A stretch of 64,000 nt of DNA from Phaeospirillum sp. (GTDB taxonomy: Bacteria > Pseudomonadota > Alphaproteobacteria > Rhodospirillales > Magnetospirillaceae): the NCBI GenBank assembly GCA_030651575.1, contig JAUSFB010000030.1, forward strand, positions 62,001-126,000, read 5' to 3'. Position numbers and translations under genes: made by a program. Of this stretch, positions 30,180 to 40,357 are shown one piece after another. The notes under the pieces were generated by a model. It had not been told where the DNA came from. It did not search any database and worked only from the letters and a program-made list of their open reading frames with translations. Within the stretch, counting starts at the first letter, position 1; every line of letters starts with the position of its first letter.

Positions 30180-33128
30180 ATGACAAAGCAGCTCGACGAG
30201 ACGTCATTCCTTTCCGGCGGCAACGCCGTCTTTATCGCGGAGCTTTACGCCCGCTACCTCGACGATCCATCTTCCGTTGACTCCTCCTGGGTTTCCTTTT
30301 TCCAGGAGCTGAAGGACGAGGGCGCCCAGCTTCTTGAAGACTTCAAGGGGACCAGCGGAGCGCGCCGCGACCTTCAGGTGATCGGCGCCGTCGACCCAGA
30401 AGCCGCCGCTGCCGCCGCCGCCGCCGCGAAGAAGGGCGGAAAGCCCGCCGCGCCGTCCGCGACCCCGGCCGAAATCCGTCAGGCTCAGCTGGACTCCATC
30501 CGGGCGCTGATGCTGATCCGCTCGTACCGCGTGCGAGGTCACCTGCTGGCGCATCTGGACCCGCTGGGCTTGGCCAAGATCGAGCCCCATCCCGAGCTGG
30601 ACTACCGCACCTACGGCTTTACCGACGCCGATCTCGACCGCACGATTTTCATCGACCATGTGTTGGGCCTCGAAACCGCCAAGCTGCGCGACATCATGCG
30701 TGTGGTGCAGGAGACCTATTGCGGCTCTATCGGCGTCGAGTTCATGCATATCCAGGACCCCGACCAGAAGGCCTGGATCCAAAAGCGCATCGAATCGATC
30801 CAGAACCGCACCGACTTCACCCCGCGCGGCAAGCAGGCCATCTTGGAGCGTCTGACCGAGGCCGAGGGTTTCGAGCGCTTCCTTCAGGTCAAGTACACCG
30901 GCACCAAGCGCTTTGGCCTGGAGGGCGGCGAGACCGTCATCCCGGCGCTGGAGCAGATCTTGAAGCGCGGCAGCCAGCTGGGCATCGAGGAAGTGGTGAT
31001 GGGCATGGCCCATCGCGGACGCCTCAATATCCTGGCCAACTTCATGAAGAAGCCCTATCAGGCGATCTTTTCCGAGTTTCAGGGTAACGCCGCCAATCCG
31101 GAAGACGTCCAGGGCTCCGGCGACGTGAAGTACCATCTCGGCACTTCGGCCGACCGGGACTTCGACGGTAAGGTGGTGCATCTGTCGCTGATGCCCAACC
31201 CGTCGCATCTGGAAGTGGTCGGCCCGGTGGTGGTCGGCAAGGTCCGCGCCAAGCAGACCCAAAAGAATGACGTCGAGCGCACGCGGGTGATGGGTATCAT
31301 CTTGCACGGCGACGCCGCTTTCGCCGGCCAGGGCGTGGTGCCCGAGACCCTGCTGCTGTCGCAGCTGAAGGGCTACGCCACCGGCGGCACCATCCACATC
31401 ATCATCAACAACCAGATCGGCTTTACCACCGCGCCGCAGTATTCGCGGTCGGGGCCGTATTCGTCGGACGTGGCCAAGGGGCATCAGGCGCCGGTGTTTC
31501 ACGTCAACGCCGACGATCCGGAAGCCGTGGTCCACATCGCCCGCATCGCCGCCGAATTCCGTCAGGAGTTCAAGGGCGACGTGGTGATCGACATGGTGTG
31601 CTATCGCCGCCATGGCCATAACGAGTCGGACGAGCCCGCCTTCACCCAGCCGCTGATGTATCGCAAGATCGCCAGCCAGCCGACCACGCGGGCGCTATAT
31701 TCCGACAAGCTGGTCAAGGAAGGCACCCTGACCAAGGATCAGGCGGAGGCCATCTACGCCGAGTTCCAAAGCCAGCTGGAGGCCGAATTCCAGGCCGCCA
31801 AAAGCTTTAAGGTCAACAAGGCCGACTGGCTGGAAGGCAAATGGCAGGGCCTGGTGCAGTTGGCCGGCGAGGAGGAGTTCCGCGAGGACAAGACCGGCGT
31901 CTCGGCTGAAATCCTCAAGGAGGTGGGCCAAGCCCTGGCCACGACCCCGGCCGATTTCAACGTCAATCGCAAGGTGGTGCGCCAGCTTCAGGCCAAGAAG
32001 GAAATGGTGGAGTCCGGCGGCGGCATCGATTGGGCCACCGCCGAGGCGCTGGCCTTCGGAACCCTGCTGGTGGAAGGCAATCCGGTCCGCCTGTCGGGCC
32101 AGGACGTGGGGCGCGGCACCTTTTCGCAGCGCCACTGCGTCCTGACCGATCAGGAGAACGAAAGCCGCTATGTGGCGCTGAACCATATCCGCGAAAAGCA
32201 GGCGTTTTTCGAGGTTATCGACAGCCCCCTGTCGGAAGAGGCGGTTCTGGGCTTTGAATACGGTTATTCCCAGGCTGAGCCCAACACCCTGGTGCTGTGG
32301 GAAGGCCAGTTCGGCGACTTCGCCAACGGCGCGCAGGTGATCATCGACCAGTTCATCAACTCGGGCGAGTCCAAGTGGCTGCGCATGTCGGGTCTGGTGA
32401 TGCTGCTGCCCCACGGCTATGAAGGCCAGGGGCCAGAGCACTCCTCGGCCCGTTGGGAGCGGTATCTTCAGCTGTGCGGCGAGGATAACTGGCTGGTCTG
32501 CAACATCACGACTCCGGCCAACTACTATCACGCGCTCCGTCGTCAGCTGCGGCGCAACTACCGCAAGCCGCTGATCGTGATGAGCCCGAAGTCCCTGCTG
32601 CGTCACAAGCTCTGCGTCTCCAAGCTGGACCAGTTCCGCACCGGCACCCGCTTCATGCGCGTGTTGGAGGAAACGGAAAAGCTGGTGGCCGACGCCAAGA
32701 TCCGCCGCGTCCTGATGTGCTCGGGCAAGGTCTATTACGACCTGCTGGAAGAGCGTACCAAGCGTGGCATCAAGGACGTCGCCATCATCCGGGTCGAGCA
32801 GCTCTATCCGTGGCCCAAGGACGCGGTGAAGGCTCAACTCGCCCGTTACCCCGACGCCGAACTGGTCTGGGTTCAGGAAGAGCCGGCCAATATGGGGCCG
32901 TGGACCTTCGTCGACCGCCGCATCGAGTTCATCTGCGAGGAATTGGAGATCAAGGCGAAGCAGGCGCTGTTCTGCGGCCGTCGCTCTGCCGCCTCGCCGG
33001 CGACCGGTCTGTACAAGACCCATGTCGCCGAACAGGAATGGATCGTCGATATGTCGCTGGCCGGGAATCTGGTGGATCTGCCTCAGCCGTTCCGCCGCGC
33101 CACCAAGCTGTCGAGCCTGCACGCCTAG
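30180..33128 (+). CDS. sucA: 2-oxoglutarate dehydrogenase E1 component
   Basis: SucA is the thiamine-diphosphate decarboxylase that starts conversion of 2-oxoglutarate to succinyl-CoA. The 982-residue protein has the N-terminal E2-binding segment ([20 protein letters not shown]), a low-complexity Ala linker near residue 75, [10 protein letters not shown] near residue 278, and the C-terminal transketolase-like half with [17 protein letters not shown]. Length fits the homodimeric family. The ATG at 30180 lies in a 158-bp gap after sucD that begins with a hairpin and includes an unusual A-rich patch near 30076-30090. Confidence 0.96.
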   Translation: MTKQLDETSFLSGGNAVFIAELYARYLDDPSSVDSSWVSFFQELKDEGAQLLEDFKGTSGARRDLQVIGAVDPEAAAAAAAAAKKGGKPAAPSATPAEIRQAQLDSIRALMLIRSYRVRGHLLAHLDPLGLAKIEPHPELDYRTYGFTDADLDRTIFIDHVLGLETAKLRDIMRVVQETYCGSIGVEFMHIQDPDQKAWIQKRIESIQNRTDFTPRGKQAILERLTEAEGFERFLQVKYTGTKRFGLEGGETVIPALEQILKRGSQLGIEEVVMGMAHRGRLNILANFMKKPYQAIFSEFQGNAANPEDVQGSGDVKYHLGTSADRDFDGKVVHLSLMPNPSHLEVVGPVVVGKVRAKQTQKNDVERTRVMGIILHGDAAFAGQGVVPETLLLSQLKGYATGGTIHIIINNQIGFTTAPQYSRSGPYSSDVAKGHQAPVFHVNADDPEAVVHIARIAAEFRQEFKGDVVIDMVCYRRHGHNESDEPAFTQPLMYRKIASQPTTRALYSDKLVKEGTLTKDQAEAIYAEFQSQLEAEFQAAKSFKVNKADWLEGKWQGLVQLAGEEEFREDKTGVSAEILKEVGQALATTPADFNVNRKVVRQLQAKKEMVESGGGIDWATAEALAFGTLLVEGNPVRLSGQDVGRGTFSQRHCVLTDQENESRYVALNHIREKQAFFEVIDSPLSEEAVLGFEYGYSQAEPNTLVLWEGQFGDFANGAQVIIDQFINSGESKWLRMSGLVMLLPHGYEGQGPEHSSARWERYLQLCGEDNWLVCNITTPANYYHALRRQLRRNYRKPLIVMSPKSLLRHKLCVSKLDQFRTGTRFMRVLEETEKLVADAKIRRVLMCSGKVYYDLLEERTKRGIKDVAIIRVEQLYPWPKDAVKAQLARYPDAELVWVQEEPANMGPWTFVDRRIEFICEELEIKAKQALFCGRRSAASPATGLYKTHVAEQEWIVDMSLAGNLVDLPQPFRRATKLSSLHA

Positions 33129-33145
33129 AAGAGGGAACCCAAGAT

Positions 33146-34327
33146 ATGTCCATCGAAGTCAAGGTGCCCACCCTGGGCGAGTCCGTGTCCGAGGCCACCA
33201 TCGCCAAATGGCTCAAGAATGTGGGTGACGCCATCCGCGCCGACGAGCCGCTGGTCGAACTGGAAACCGACAAGGTCACCGTCGAGGTCAACGCGCCGTC
33301 CGCCGGAACGCTGACCGAGATTTCCGCAGCCATCGGCGACGTGGTCGAGGTCGGGGCGCTGCTTTGCGTGATCGGCGCCGCCGGCGCCGCCACCAAGGCC
33401 GCTCCCGCCGCCGCTCCGGCCCCGGCCAAGGTGGCTTCCGCCGCCGCTCCTGCCGTCATGCCGTCGGCCAAGAAGATCGCCGCCGACGCCGGTATCGATA
33501 CCGCCGCCATCGCCGGCACCGGCAAGGACGGCCGCGTCACCAAGGGCGACGTCCTCGCCGCCGCCGCCGCGCCGGCTCCCGCCGCTCCCAAGCCCACCAC
33601 CCCCTCTGGTCCGCGCGCCAAGGCCGAGTTGGAAGAGCGGGTGAAGATGACCCGGTTGCGCAAGCGCATCGCCGAGCGTCTGAAGGAAGCTCAGAACACC
33701 GCCGCCATGCTGACCACCTTCAACGAGGTGGATATGACGGCGCTATTCGACCTGCGCAACCAGTACAAGGACCAGTTCGAGAAGCGCCACGGCACCAAGC
33801 TGGGCTTCATGTCGTTCTTCGTGAAGGCTTCGGTCGCCGCGTTGAAGGACTGGCCGGCAGTCAATGCCGAGATCGACGGCGAGGATCTGGTCTACAAGAA
33901 GTATTACGATATCGGCGTCGCCGTCGGCACGCCGCAGGGGCTGGTGGTACCGGTGCTGCGCGGCGCCGATTCCCTGTCCTTCGCCGGGGTCGAGCAGGGC
34001 ATCGCCGCCCTGGGCAAGAAGGCCCGCGACGGCAAGCTGTCCATGGAAGACCTGACGGGCGGCACCTTCACCATCTCCAATGGCGGCGTCTACGGCTCGC
34101 TGATGAGTACCCCCATCCTCAATACGCCGCAATCCGGCATTCTGGGGATGCACAAGGTCCAGCAGCGCGCCATGGTGATGCCCGACGGCTCGATCAAGGC
34201 GCGGCCCATGATGTATCTGGCCCTGTCCTATGATCACCGCATCATCGACGGCCGCGAGGCGGTGTCCTTCCTGGTGCGCGTCAAGGAGTGCATCGAGGAC
34301 CCGCAGCGTATCCTGCTGGAGATGTAG
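33146..34327 (+). CDS. sucB: Dihydrolipoyllysine succinyltransferase (E2 of 2-oxoglutarate dehydrogenase)
   Basis: SucB carries the succinyl group on a lipoyl arm and transfers it to CoA. The 393-residue product has one N-terminal lipoyl domain with lipoyl-Lys43 in ETDKVTVEV and an Ala/Pro-rich hinge. A peripheral-subunit-binding domain follows near residues 110-145, then the catalytic domain with YDHRIIDG near residue 364. The ATG at 33146 gives the canonical [13 protein letters not shown] start and has AGAGGGA upstream. It is 17 bp after sucA. Confidence 0.96.
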   Translation: MSIEVKVPTLGESVSEATIAKWLKNVGDAIRADEPLVELETDKVTVEVNAPSAGTLTEISAAIGDVVEVGALLCVIGAAGAATKAAPAAAPAPAKVASAAAPAVMPSAKKIAADAGIDTAAIAGTGKDGRVTKGDVLAAAAAPAPAAPKPTTPSGPRAKAELEERVKMTRLRKRIAERLKEAQNTAAMLTTFNEVDMTALFDLRNQYKDQFEKRHGTKLGFMSFFVKASVAALKDWPAVNAEIDGEDLVYKKYYDIGVAVGTPQGLVVPVLRGADSLSFAGVEQGIAALGKKARDGKLSMEDLTGGTFTISNGGVYGSLMSTPILNTPQSGILGMHKVQQRAMVMPDGSIKARPMMYLALSYDHRIIDGREAVSFLVRVKECIEDPQRILLEM

Positions 34328-34340
34328 GACCATCCATTGT

Positions 34341-34397
34341 CGTCATGACCGGGCTTGTCCCGGCCATCCACGGACCCCCGGATCATATCCGGGGGTG
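34341..34397. repeat. REP-like double-hairpin repeat between sucB and lpd
   Basis: The stretch has CCGGG/CCCGG (34349-34353 with 34359-34363) and then a perfect 10-bp stem, ACCCCCGGAT/ATCCGGGGGT (34374-34383 with 34387-34396). The wording 'ATGACCGGGCTTGTCCCGG' followed by CCATCCACG is, as I remember, a very common dispersed palindrome in alphaproteobacterial genomes. It sits in the middle of an otherwise tight operon. Confidence 0.8.
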
Positions 34398-34420
34398 ACG
34401 CTGGTTAGGGGATATTCAAT

Positions 34421-35827
34421 ATGAGCGACAATTCCTTCGACGTTGTGATCATCGGCGGCGGTCCCGGTGGCTATGTGGCCGCCATTCGCGCCGCCCAGCT
34501 GGGCCTGAAGACCGCCTGCGTCGAAAAGCGCGGCGCCCTGGGCGGCACCTGCCTCAATGTGGGCTGCATCCCGTCCAAGGCGCTGCTGTCGGCGTCGCAC
34601 CACTTTCATGCCTGCAGTCACGAGATGGCCGCGTTCGGCGTCAAGTTGGGCAAGGTCGAACTCGATCTGCCCGGCATGATGACCCACAAGGACAAGGTGG
34701 TGTCGGACAATACCAAGGGCATCGAGTTCCTGTTCAAGAAGAACAAGGTGACCTATGTCGTCGGCGCCGCCGAGATCGCCGCTCCCGGCCAGATCGCGGT
34801 TACCGGCAAGGACGGCGTCAGGACCCTGACCGCCAAGCACACCATCATCGCCACCGGCTCGGAGGTCACGCCGCTGCCGGGCGTCGCCATCGATGAAGAA
34901 GTCATCGTCTCGTCCACCGGCGCACTGGCCCTGCCCAAGGTGCCCAAGCATCTGGTGGTGATCGGCGGCGGCGTCATCGGTCTGGAACTGGCCACCGTTT
35001 GGGGCCGTCTGGGGGCGAAGATCACCGTGGTGGAATTCCTCGACCGCATCCTGCCGTTCAATGACGGCGAAGTGTCCAAGCAGATGAACCGCATCCTGGG
35101 CAAGCAGGGTATGACTTTCAAGCTCGGCACCAAGGTCACCGGGGTCAAGAAGACCGGCAAATCGGCCACCGTCACGGTGGAGCCCGCCGCCGGCGGCGCC
35201 CCCGAAGCCATCGAGGCCGATTGCGTCCTGGTTGCCATCGGCCGCAGGCCCTACACCGACGGCCTCGGCCTCCAGAAGGTCGGCGTCGCCCTGGACAAGC
35301 GCGGCTTCATCGCCATCGACGGCCACTTCCGCACCAACGTGCCCGGCATCTACGCCATCGGCGACGTGGTCGGCGGCGCCATGCTGGCCCACAAGGCCGA
35401 GGAAGAGGGCGTCGCCCTGGCCGAGATTCTGGCCGGCCAGCACGGGCATGTGAATTACGACGTCATTCCGGCGGTGGTCTACACCTGGCCGGAAGTCGCC
35501 TCGGTCGGCAAGACCGAAGAGCAGCTGAAGAGCGAAGGAATCGCCTATAAGGCCGGCAAGTTCCCCTTCACCGCCAATGGCCGCGCCCGGTCCATGAACG
35601 AAGTCGACGGCTTCGTCAAAATCCTGGCCGACGCAGCCACCGACAAGGTGCTGGGCGCCCATATCATCGGCCCCAATGCCGGCGATCTGCTGGCCGAAGT
35701 GGTCCTGGCCATGGAATTCGGCGCCGCCGCCGAAGACATCGCCCGGACCTGTCACGCCCATCCCGGCCTGGGCGAAGCCGTCAAGGAAGCCGCCCTGGCG
35801 GTGGACGGCCGGCCGTTGCATACCTAA
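34421..35827 (+). CDS. lpdA: Dihydrolipoyl dehydrogenase (E3)
   Basis: E3 reoxidises dihydrolipoyl groups with NAD, using FAD and a redox disulfide. The 468-residue protein has the FAD motif [11 protein letters not shown] near residue 10, the redox pair Cys44/Cys49 in [11 protein letters not shown], the NAD motif GGGVIGLE near residue 187 and the catalytic H-A-H-P-x4-E near the C-terminus. Its position after sucAB marks it as the E3 of 2-oxoglutarate dehydrogenase, though it could serve other complexes. Confidence 0.96.
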   Translation: MSDNSFDVVIIGGGPGGYVAAIRAAQLGLKTACVEKRGALGGTCLNVGCIPSKALLSASHHFHACSHEMAAFGVKLGKVELDLPGMMTHKDKVVSDNTKGIEFLFKKNKVTYVVGAAEIAAPGQIAVTGKDGVRTLTAKHTIIATGSEVTPLPGVAIDEEVIVSSTGALALPKVPKHLVVIGGGVIGLELATVWGRLGAKITVVEFLDRILPFNDGEVSKQMNRILGKQGMTFKLGTKVTGVKKTGKSATVTVEPAAGGAPEAIEADCVLVAIGRRPYTDGLGLQKVGVALDKRGFIAIDGHFRTNVPGIYAIGDVVGGAMLAHKAEEEGVALAEILAGQHGHVNYDVIPAVVYTWPEVASVGKTEEQLKSEGIAYKAGKFPFTANGRARSMNEVDGFVKILADAATDKVLGAHIIGPNAGDLLAEVVLAMEFGAAAEDIARTCHAHPGLGEAVKEAALAVDGRPLHT

Positions 35828-35834
35828 GGGAAAG

Positions 35835-35864
35835 GCGCGAAGGGGCAAGACGGCTCCTTCGCGC
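35835..35864. terminator. Hairpin between convergent lpd and the WYL-like gene
   Basis: GCGCGAAGG (35835-35843) pairs with CCTTCGCGC (35856-35864) in the 41-bp convergent gap. There is no U-tract; it could act in both directions. Confidence 0.5.
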
Positions 35865-35868
35865 ATCC

Positions 35869-37515
35869 TCAGGCGTCCGGCCGGGCGCCCCACCACTCCA
35901 GAATGACCAGCAACCGCGCGGCCGAGGACGCGTCCATTCGGAACCGCCGCTCATCCCACCGTGCGACGAAATAGCAGGTGGTCCGATAAAAGTCCCAGGC
36001 GTCAGGCGTCGCGTTGTTGCCCACTGGCGCGAACGGCGCTGCATTCTCAGACACATTGTAGACCGCCGCCAGATAGCTTTCGGCCAGTAGCAATCTGGCG
36101 TCTTTTCCCGCACGTCGGGTCGCGTGGATCCCGACGCGTTTGCCGCCAGGCTGCAATTTCTTCAGGCGCAGGAGCATGGCCTTTGCCGCGAGAAGCTCTC
36201 TGACGGGAATGACTTGCCGTGTTGGCGGCGAGATGGCCAGGACCTCGGCCAACATATCGGGCGCTTCGGGATGGCTATCGGCGGCCGAGTTGGCGGCGGC
36301 CGACTTGGCGTCCGCCAGGGTCAATTCCATCAGATGCCGTAGAAAGACCCGGCAAGCCAGGCCATCGGACAGAAGCGCCCGCATCGGCAGCAGGCAGGTG
36401 ACCTGCTCGGCCCCTCCCGCCTCGATGGTGGCGATGGCGCGTTCCAGGCGGCGGCGCCATGCCTGTTCGCCCGGCAGGGTCGGCCCGCGCGGAACGGGTC
36501 GGCGGGCCGCCCGAAATTCCTGGATGTGCCACCGCACTCGCGAGCGCAGATGCCAGTAGCGCAGCCAGACCAGCTGCCGGGTTTGCTGGACCCAGTGGAT
36601 GATCTGCTCGACGATCCAGGACAAGTTCCAGAGGAAAACGGCGGGTTTCGCCAGAAGAGACAGGGCTTTCCCCACCAGGCCAATCGGAGGGGCCGGTGGG
36701 CGTCCGTGGCGGTCCTGGTAACGGTTCCAATACCAGACCCAGCCCGCACGCGACATGCACAGGGCTTCGATCTGCCAATACAAATCGTCGCGATCAACCT
36801 CGCCAAGGGGCGGAATTGTGACGGTCCCGTAAATTTTATCCAGGCGAAAGGTGCGCTGCTCCTGGCTGTCCAGGTCGATGCCGACCAGGTGGATGTTGTG
36901 GTTTTTGTGCAAAACGATCCTGTCCAGCCATAGCTGGCGCTCTCTGCCGCTGTAATCGAAGGTAACCGTGACGCCAATGCGGTCGAGCAGAAGGCCGTGG
37001 TCGAGGAAACCACTTAGCCGCTGCATCGCTCCAAGAGTGCCGAGCCAAGAATACAGCCGAGCCTTGGACCATCGCAGAGGCGGCGGATGAATCCGTCCCC
37101 CCAGGGCTTCCAGGGCTGGCAATGGCGCACGGGCGCGACGAAGCCACCACCGCACCAGCGGCTGCCATGTTGTGGGCCGTTCGGTCATGGTTACCTGAGC
37201 GGCGGCGACGTCCCGGCGCAGGAGGGCCTCCCCCAGACGCTCCGGCGCCAGCAGCAACCGAAGCCGGTTTAACGGCCGGAGGTTGGGATTGCCAGCCCGC
37301 ACGGATGTGTGGAACAGGTGGCCCCACAAACTGAACGTCATGCCGTCATCGCCGACTTCGACGATATGGCCCAGGCCCGGAGAGGTGGTGTCGAAATGGA
37401 CCCTGAGATAATCGATGGCGTCCTCATCCACCCGGCGGCGTGGAAACTCGTGGCCAATGCGAATGACGTCGCCAGGGCGGAGGGAGCGGGATTTTGACGG
37501 CATGATCATGAACAT
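35869..37515 (-). CDS. Uncharacterised 548-residue protein with an internal WYL-like segment
   Basis: I do not recognise the full-length protein. Residues about 181-232 resemble a WYL ligand-binding fold: a V-T-F-D-Y-S-G strand, R-x-L-x-L-D-R-I, then H-L-V-G-I-D in place of W-Y-L, and R-T-F-R-L-D-K-I at the end. There is no N-terminal helix-turn-helix like those of typical WYL regulators. The middle (about 260-340) is Trp- and Arg-rich, and the C-terminal third is helical. Three ATG/Met codons sit at the N-terminus (residues 1, 3 and 5), so the start is uncertain by a few codons. It lies alone, convergent with lpd. The WYL call is an inference. Confidence 0.6.
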   Translation of the reverse strand: MFMIMPSKSRSLRPGDVIRIGHEFPRRRVDEDAIDYLRVHFDTTSPGLGHIVEVGDDGMTFSLWGHLFHTSVRAGNPNLRPLNRLRLLLAPERLGEALLRRDVAAAQVTMTERPTTWQPLVRWWLRRARAPLPALEALGGRIHPPPLRWSKARLYSWLGTLGAMQRLSGFLDHGLLLDRIGVTVTFDYSGRERQLWLDRIVLHKNHNIHLVGIDLDSQEQRTFRLDKIYGTVTIPPLGEVDRDDLYWQIEALCMSRAGWVWYWNRYQDRHGRPPAPPIGLVGKALSLLAKPAVFLWNLSWIVEQIIHWVQQTRQLVWLRYWHLRSRVRWHIQEFRAARRPVPRGPTLPGEQAWRRRLERAIATIEAGGAEQVTCLLPMRALLSDGLACRVFLRHLMELTLADAKSAAANSAADSHPEAPDMLAEVLAISPPTRQVIPVRELLAAKAMLLRLKKLQPGGKRVGIHATRRAGKDARLLLAESYLAAVYNVSENAAPFAPVGNNATPDAWDFYRTTCYFVARWDERRFRMDASSAARLLVILEWWGARPDA

Positions 37516-37804
37516 CCGGCACGTATTCGGCCGCAGGAATATGCGGTCAGCACAACTTTATTGGGCCAACATGCCAGAATTGGTCGCTTAATGCAGCACA
37601 GTACCTACATGGACCATGAACCGCCAATTGTCTTGGGGCGGTGCGGGATGATTTTCCGCAAACCGCTCCAACAGTCATTTTCGTCAGCATCTGTCGCCGC
37701 ACATCGGCGCATCCTTCTGCTCTCCCCCTGGTGACAGCGCGAAAGTTCCGGTCTAGTATCGCGGCGCGGCGGGCTCTTCCGGCTTCGCCCTTCGGATTCG
37801 TACC

Positions 37805-38374
37805 ATGGTGACCAGCCTTCCTAATCTTCTGACCCTGTCGCGCGTTGTCGTGATTCCCTTGGTGGTCGGGTTGTTTTATGTCGATGGCGACGCGGCCCGT
37901 TGGGGGGCTTGGGCGTTGTTCTCGGCTGCCGCCATCACCGATTGGTTCGATGGTTATGTGGCGCGGTCGATGAACCTGGTGTCCACCTTTGGGCGCTTCC
38001 TCGACCCTATCGCTGATAAGCTGCTGGTGGTCGCGGTGTTGTTCATGCTGGCGGCGTTCGATCGGGTCAGCACCATATCGGTTCTGCCGGCCCTGGTGAT
38101 CGTGCTGCGCGAGATCCTGGTCTCGGGCCTGCGCGAGTTTCTGGCTGAGGTCCGGGTCGGCATGCCGGTCAGCCGGCTGGCCAAGTGGAAGACCGGCATT
38201 CAGATGGTGGCCATTCCGGTGCTGCTGGTCGGCGACGCCGCCACCTTCATGCCCACCCGCCTGATCGGCGAGGTCGGGCTGTGGCTGGCTGCCATCCTGA
38301 CCCTGATCACCGGCTGGGATTACCTTCAGGCGGGTCTGCGCCATATCCGCGCCAATCCGGTGCCGAAAGAGTGA
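37805..38374 (+). CDS. pgsA: CDP-diacylglycerol-glycerol-3-phosphate 3-phosphatidyltransferase
   Basis: PgsA makes phosphatidylglycerophosphate, the committed step toward phosphatidylglycerol and cardiolipin, in the inner membrane. The 189-residue protein has several membrane helices and the complete CDP-alcohol phosphotransferase motif: D49-G50-x2-A53-R54-x8-G63-x3-D67-x3-D71. The N-terminus (LPNLLTLSRVVVIPLVV) is typical. Its stop is 1-4 bp from the mobB start, so it is probably the head of the operon leading into the molybdenum-cofactor genes. Confidence 0.93.
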   Translation: MVTSLPNLLTLSRVVVIPLVVGLFYVDGDAARWGAWALFSAAAITDWFDGYVARSMNLVSTFGRFLDPIADKLLVVAVLFMLAAFDRVSTISVLPALVIVLREILVSGLREFLAEVRVGMPVSRLAKWKTGIQMVAIPVLLVGDAATFMPTRLIGEVGLWLAAILTLITGWDYLQAGLRHIRANPVPKE

Positions 38375-38378
38375 TGTG

Positions 38379-38873
38379 ATGAAGGTATTCGGTGTGGCCG
38401 GTCGCTCCGGCAGCGGCAAGACCACCTTGTTGACCCGCCTGATCCCCTGGTTAAAGGCCCGGGGCCTCACCATCTCCACCGTCAAGCAGGCGCAAGAGGC
38501 CTTTGACGTGGATAAGCCGGGCAAGGACTCCTACATGCATCGCGAGGCCGGCGCGCGCGAGGTGATGATCGCCTCGGCGCGGCGCTGGGCGGTGATGCAT
38601 GAATATCGCGAGCAGGCCGAGTTCTCCATGGACGAGTTGCTGGCCCGTCTGACCCCCGTGGATCTGGTGCTGGTCGAGGGCTTTCGCCGCTGGCCGCACG
38701 AGCGGTTGGAGGTCATCCGCGCCGCTACCGGCAAACCGCCGTTCTTTCCCGAAGACCCCTTGGTGGTGGCGGTGGCCAGCGACGCCCCGGTTTCCGGCTG
38801 CGCCCTGCCTTGGCTCGACCTGTCCGACATCGACGCCATCGGCGCCTTGATTCTGGGGAGGATCGGGCGATGA
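38379..38873 (+). CDS. mobB: Molybdopterin-guanine dinucleotide biosynthesis adaptor protein MobB
   Basis: MobB is a GTP-binding protein that assists attachment of GMP to molybdopterin. The 164-residue protein has a P-loop, GRSGSGKTT, at residues 8-16, and the family phrases TVKQAQEAFDVDKPGKDS and LVLVEGFR. The start could also be GTG 38376, three bases upstream. It follows pgsA by 4 bp, and its stop overlaps the moeA start (ATGA). Confidence 0.92.
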   Translation: MKVFGVAGRSGSGKTTLLTRLIPWLKARGLTISTVKQAQEAFDVDKPGKDSYMHREAGAREVMIASARRWAVMHEYREQAEFSMDELLARLTPVDLVLVEGFRRWPHERLEVIRAATGKPPFFPEDPLVVAVASDAPVSGCALPWLDLSDIDAIGALILGRIGR

Positions 38874-40105
38874 CCGGCCGCTTTGCCGCCGATGCCGATT
38901 TGATGACCATCGATCAGGCGCTGGCCCAGCTGGAGGCCAGGCTGGCTCCGGTGGTGGCGATCGAGGTCGTGCCGTTGCGCCAAAGCCTGTTTCGCATCCT
39001 GGCCGAGGATGTGGTGGCGGCGGTCAACGTGCCGCCGCACGATAATTCGGCGGTGGACGGCTGGGCCTTCCGCCATGCCGACCTGCCTTCCGATGGAGTC
39101 CTGCCGGTGGTGGGCCGCGTCGCCGCCGGCCATCCCTTCACGGGCGATCTGCCCCAGGGCGGCGCGGTGCGCATCTTTACCGGCGCGCCCATGCCGGCCG
39201 GGGCCGACACCGTCGCCATGCAGGAAGATTGCCGCGAGGTGGCCGGCGGCGTCGTGCTGCCCACCCGTCTCAAATGCGGCGACAACGCCCGCCATGCTGG
39301 CGAGGACGTCACCCAGGGCAGCGTCGTGCTGCATGCCGGGGCACGATTGCGGCCGCAGGAACTGGGCATCGCCGCCGCCATCGGTCGGGCCGAATTGCGG
39401 GTCTATCGGCCGCTGCGGGTGGCGGTGTTTTCCACCGGCGATGAAATCCGCGAGCCCGGCACGGCACTGCCGCCCGGCTGCATCCATGACAGCAACCGTT
39501 ATACCGCCGGGGCGCTGCTGCAAAGCCTGGGGGCCGAGATCACCGATCTGGGGATTCTGCCCGACCGGCTGGAGGTCATCCAGGCGGCGTTGAAGGACGC
39601 CGCCGCCGCGCATGACCTGATCTTGACCTCGGGCGGGGTCTCGGTGGGCGACGAGGACCATATCAAGCCGGCGGTGCTGGCGCTGGGCTCGCTTGACTTT
39701 TGGCGTCTGGCCATCAAGCCGGGGCGGCCGGTGGCGCTGGGCGAGGTGGCCGGCACCCCCTTCGTCGGCCTGCCCGGCAATCCGGTGGCGGTGATGATCA
39801 CCTTCATGCTGATCGCCCGGCCCATGGTGCTGCGCCTGATGGGCGCCACCGATACCGGGCTAAAGCGGTTCGCCGTGGAGGCCGGCTTCGCCTTCAAGCA
39901 CAAGCCCGGCCGCCGCGAATTCCTCCGCGCCCGGCTGGCCCATGCCGATGGGCGGCTGGTGGCGGCCAAGTTCCCTTCCGACGGCTCGGGGGTATTGACC
40001 TCCATGGTGTGGTCGGATGGTCTGGTGGACATCCCCGAGGATCGCGGCGACATCGCGCCGGGCGAAATGGTCGAGTTCGTGACCTATGCGGAGATGATGC
40101 GATGA
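38870..40105 (+). CDS. moeA: Molybdopterin molybdenumtransferase
   Basis: MoeA inserts molybdate into adenylylated molybdopterin. The 411-residue product shows PHDNSAVDGWAF near residue 60, IFTGAPMPAGADTV near residue 102, the TSGGVSVGDEDH motif near residue 254 and GLPGNPVAVM near residue 299. The ATG at 38870 overlaps the mobB stop by 4 bases, and its own stop overlaps moaD, so translation is coupled along the cluster. Confidence 0.95.
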   Translation: MTGRFAADADLMTIDQALAQLEARLAPVVAIEVVPLRQSLFRILAEDVVAAVNVPPHDNSAVDGWAFRHADLPSDGVLPVVGRVAAGHPFTGDLPQGGAVRIFTGAPMPAGADTVAMQEDCREVAGGVVLPTRLKCGDNARHAGEDVTQGSVVLHAGARLRPQELGIAAAIGRAELRVYRPLRVAVFSTGDEIREPGTALPPGCIHDSNRYTAGALLQSLGAEITDLGILPDRLEVIQAALKDAAAAHDLILTSGGVSVGDEDHIKPAVLALGSLDFWRLAIKPGRPVALGEVAGTPFVGLPGNPVAVMITFMLIARPMVLRLMGATDTGLKRFAVEAGFAFKHKPGRREFLRARLAHADGRLVAAKFPSDGSGVLTSMVWSDGLVDIPEDRGDIAPGEMVEFVTYAEMMR

Positions 40106-40353
40106 AGGTGCTGTACTTCGCCTGGTTGAAGGCCAAGACCGGGGTCGGCGAGGAAACCGTCACGGCCCCGCCCGGAATCGACACGGTCGGCCGGTTGATC
40201 GAGCATCTGAAGACCCTGTCGCCCGGCCATGCCGCCGCATTCGAAACCCTGTCCGTGGTGCGGGTCGCGGTCAACCAGGACTATGGCGGCCTCGACACCC
40301 CGGTCAAGGCCGGCGACGAAGTGGCGTTCTTTCCGCCCGTGACCGGAGGCTGA
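40102..40353 (+). CDS. moaD: Molybdopterin synthase sulfur-carrier subunit
   Basis: MoaD is a ubiquitin-like protein of 83 residues that donates sulfur from a C-terminal thiocarboxylate to precursor Z. The essential terminal Gly-Gly is present (PPVTGG). The start overlaps the moeA stop (ATGA), and moaE begins 4 bp after its stop. Confidence 0.94.
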   Translation: MKVLYFAWLKAKTGVGEETVTAPPGIDTVGRLIEHLKTLSPGHAAAFETLSVVRVAVNQDYGGLDTPVKAGDEVAFFPPVTGG

Positions 40354-40357
40354 GGCC

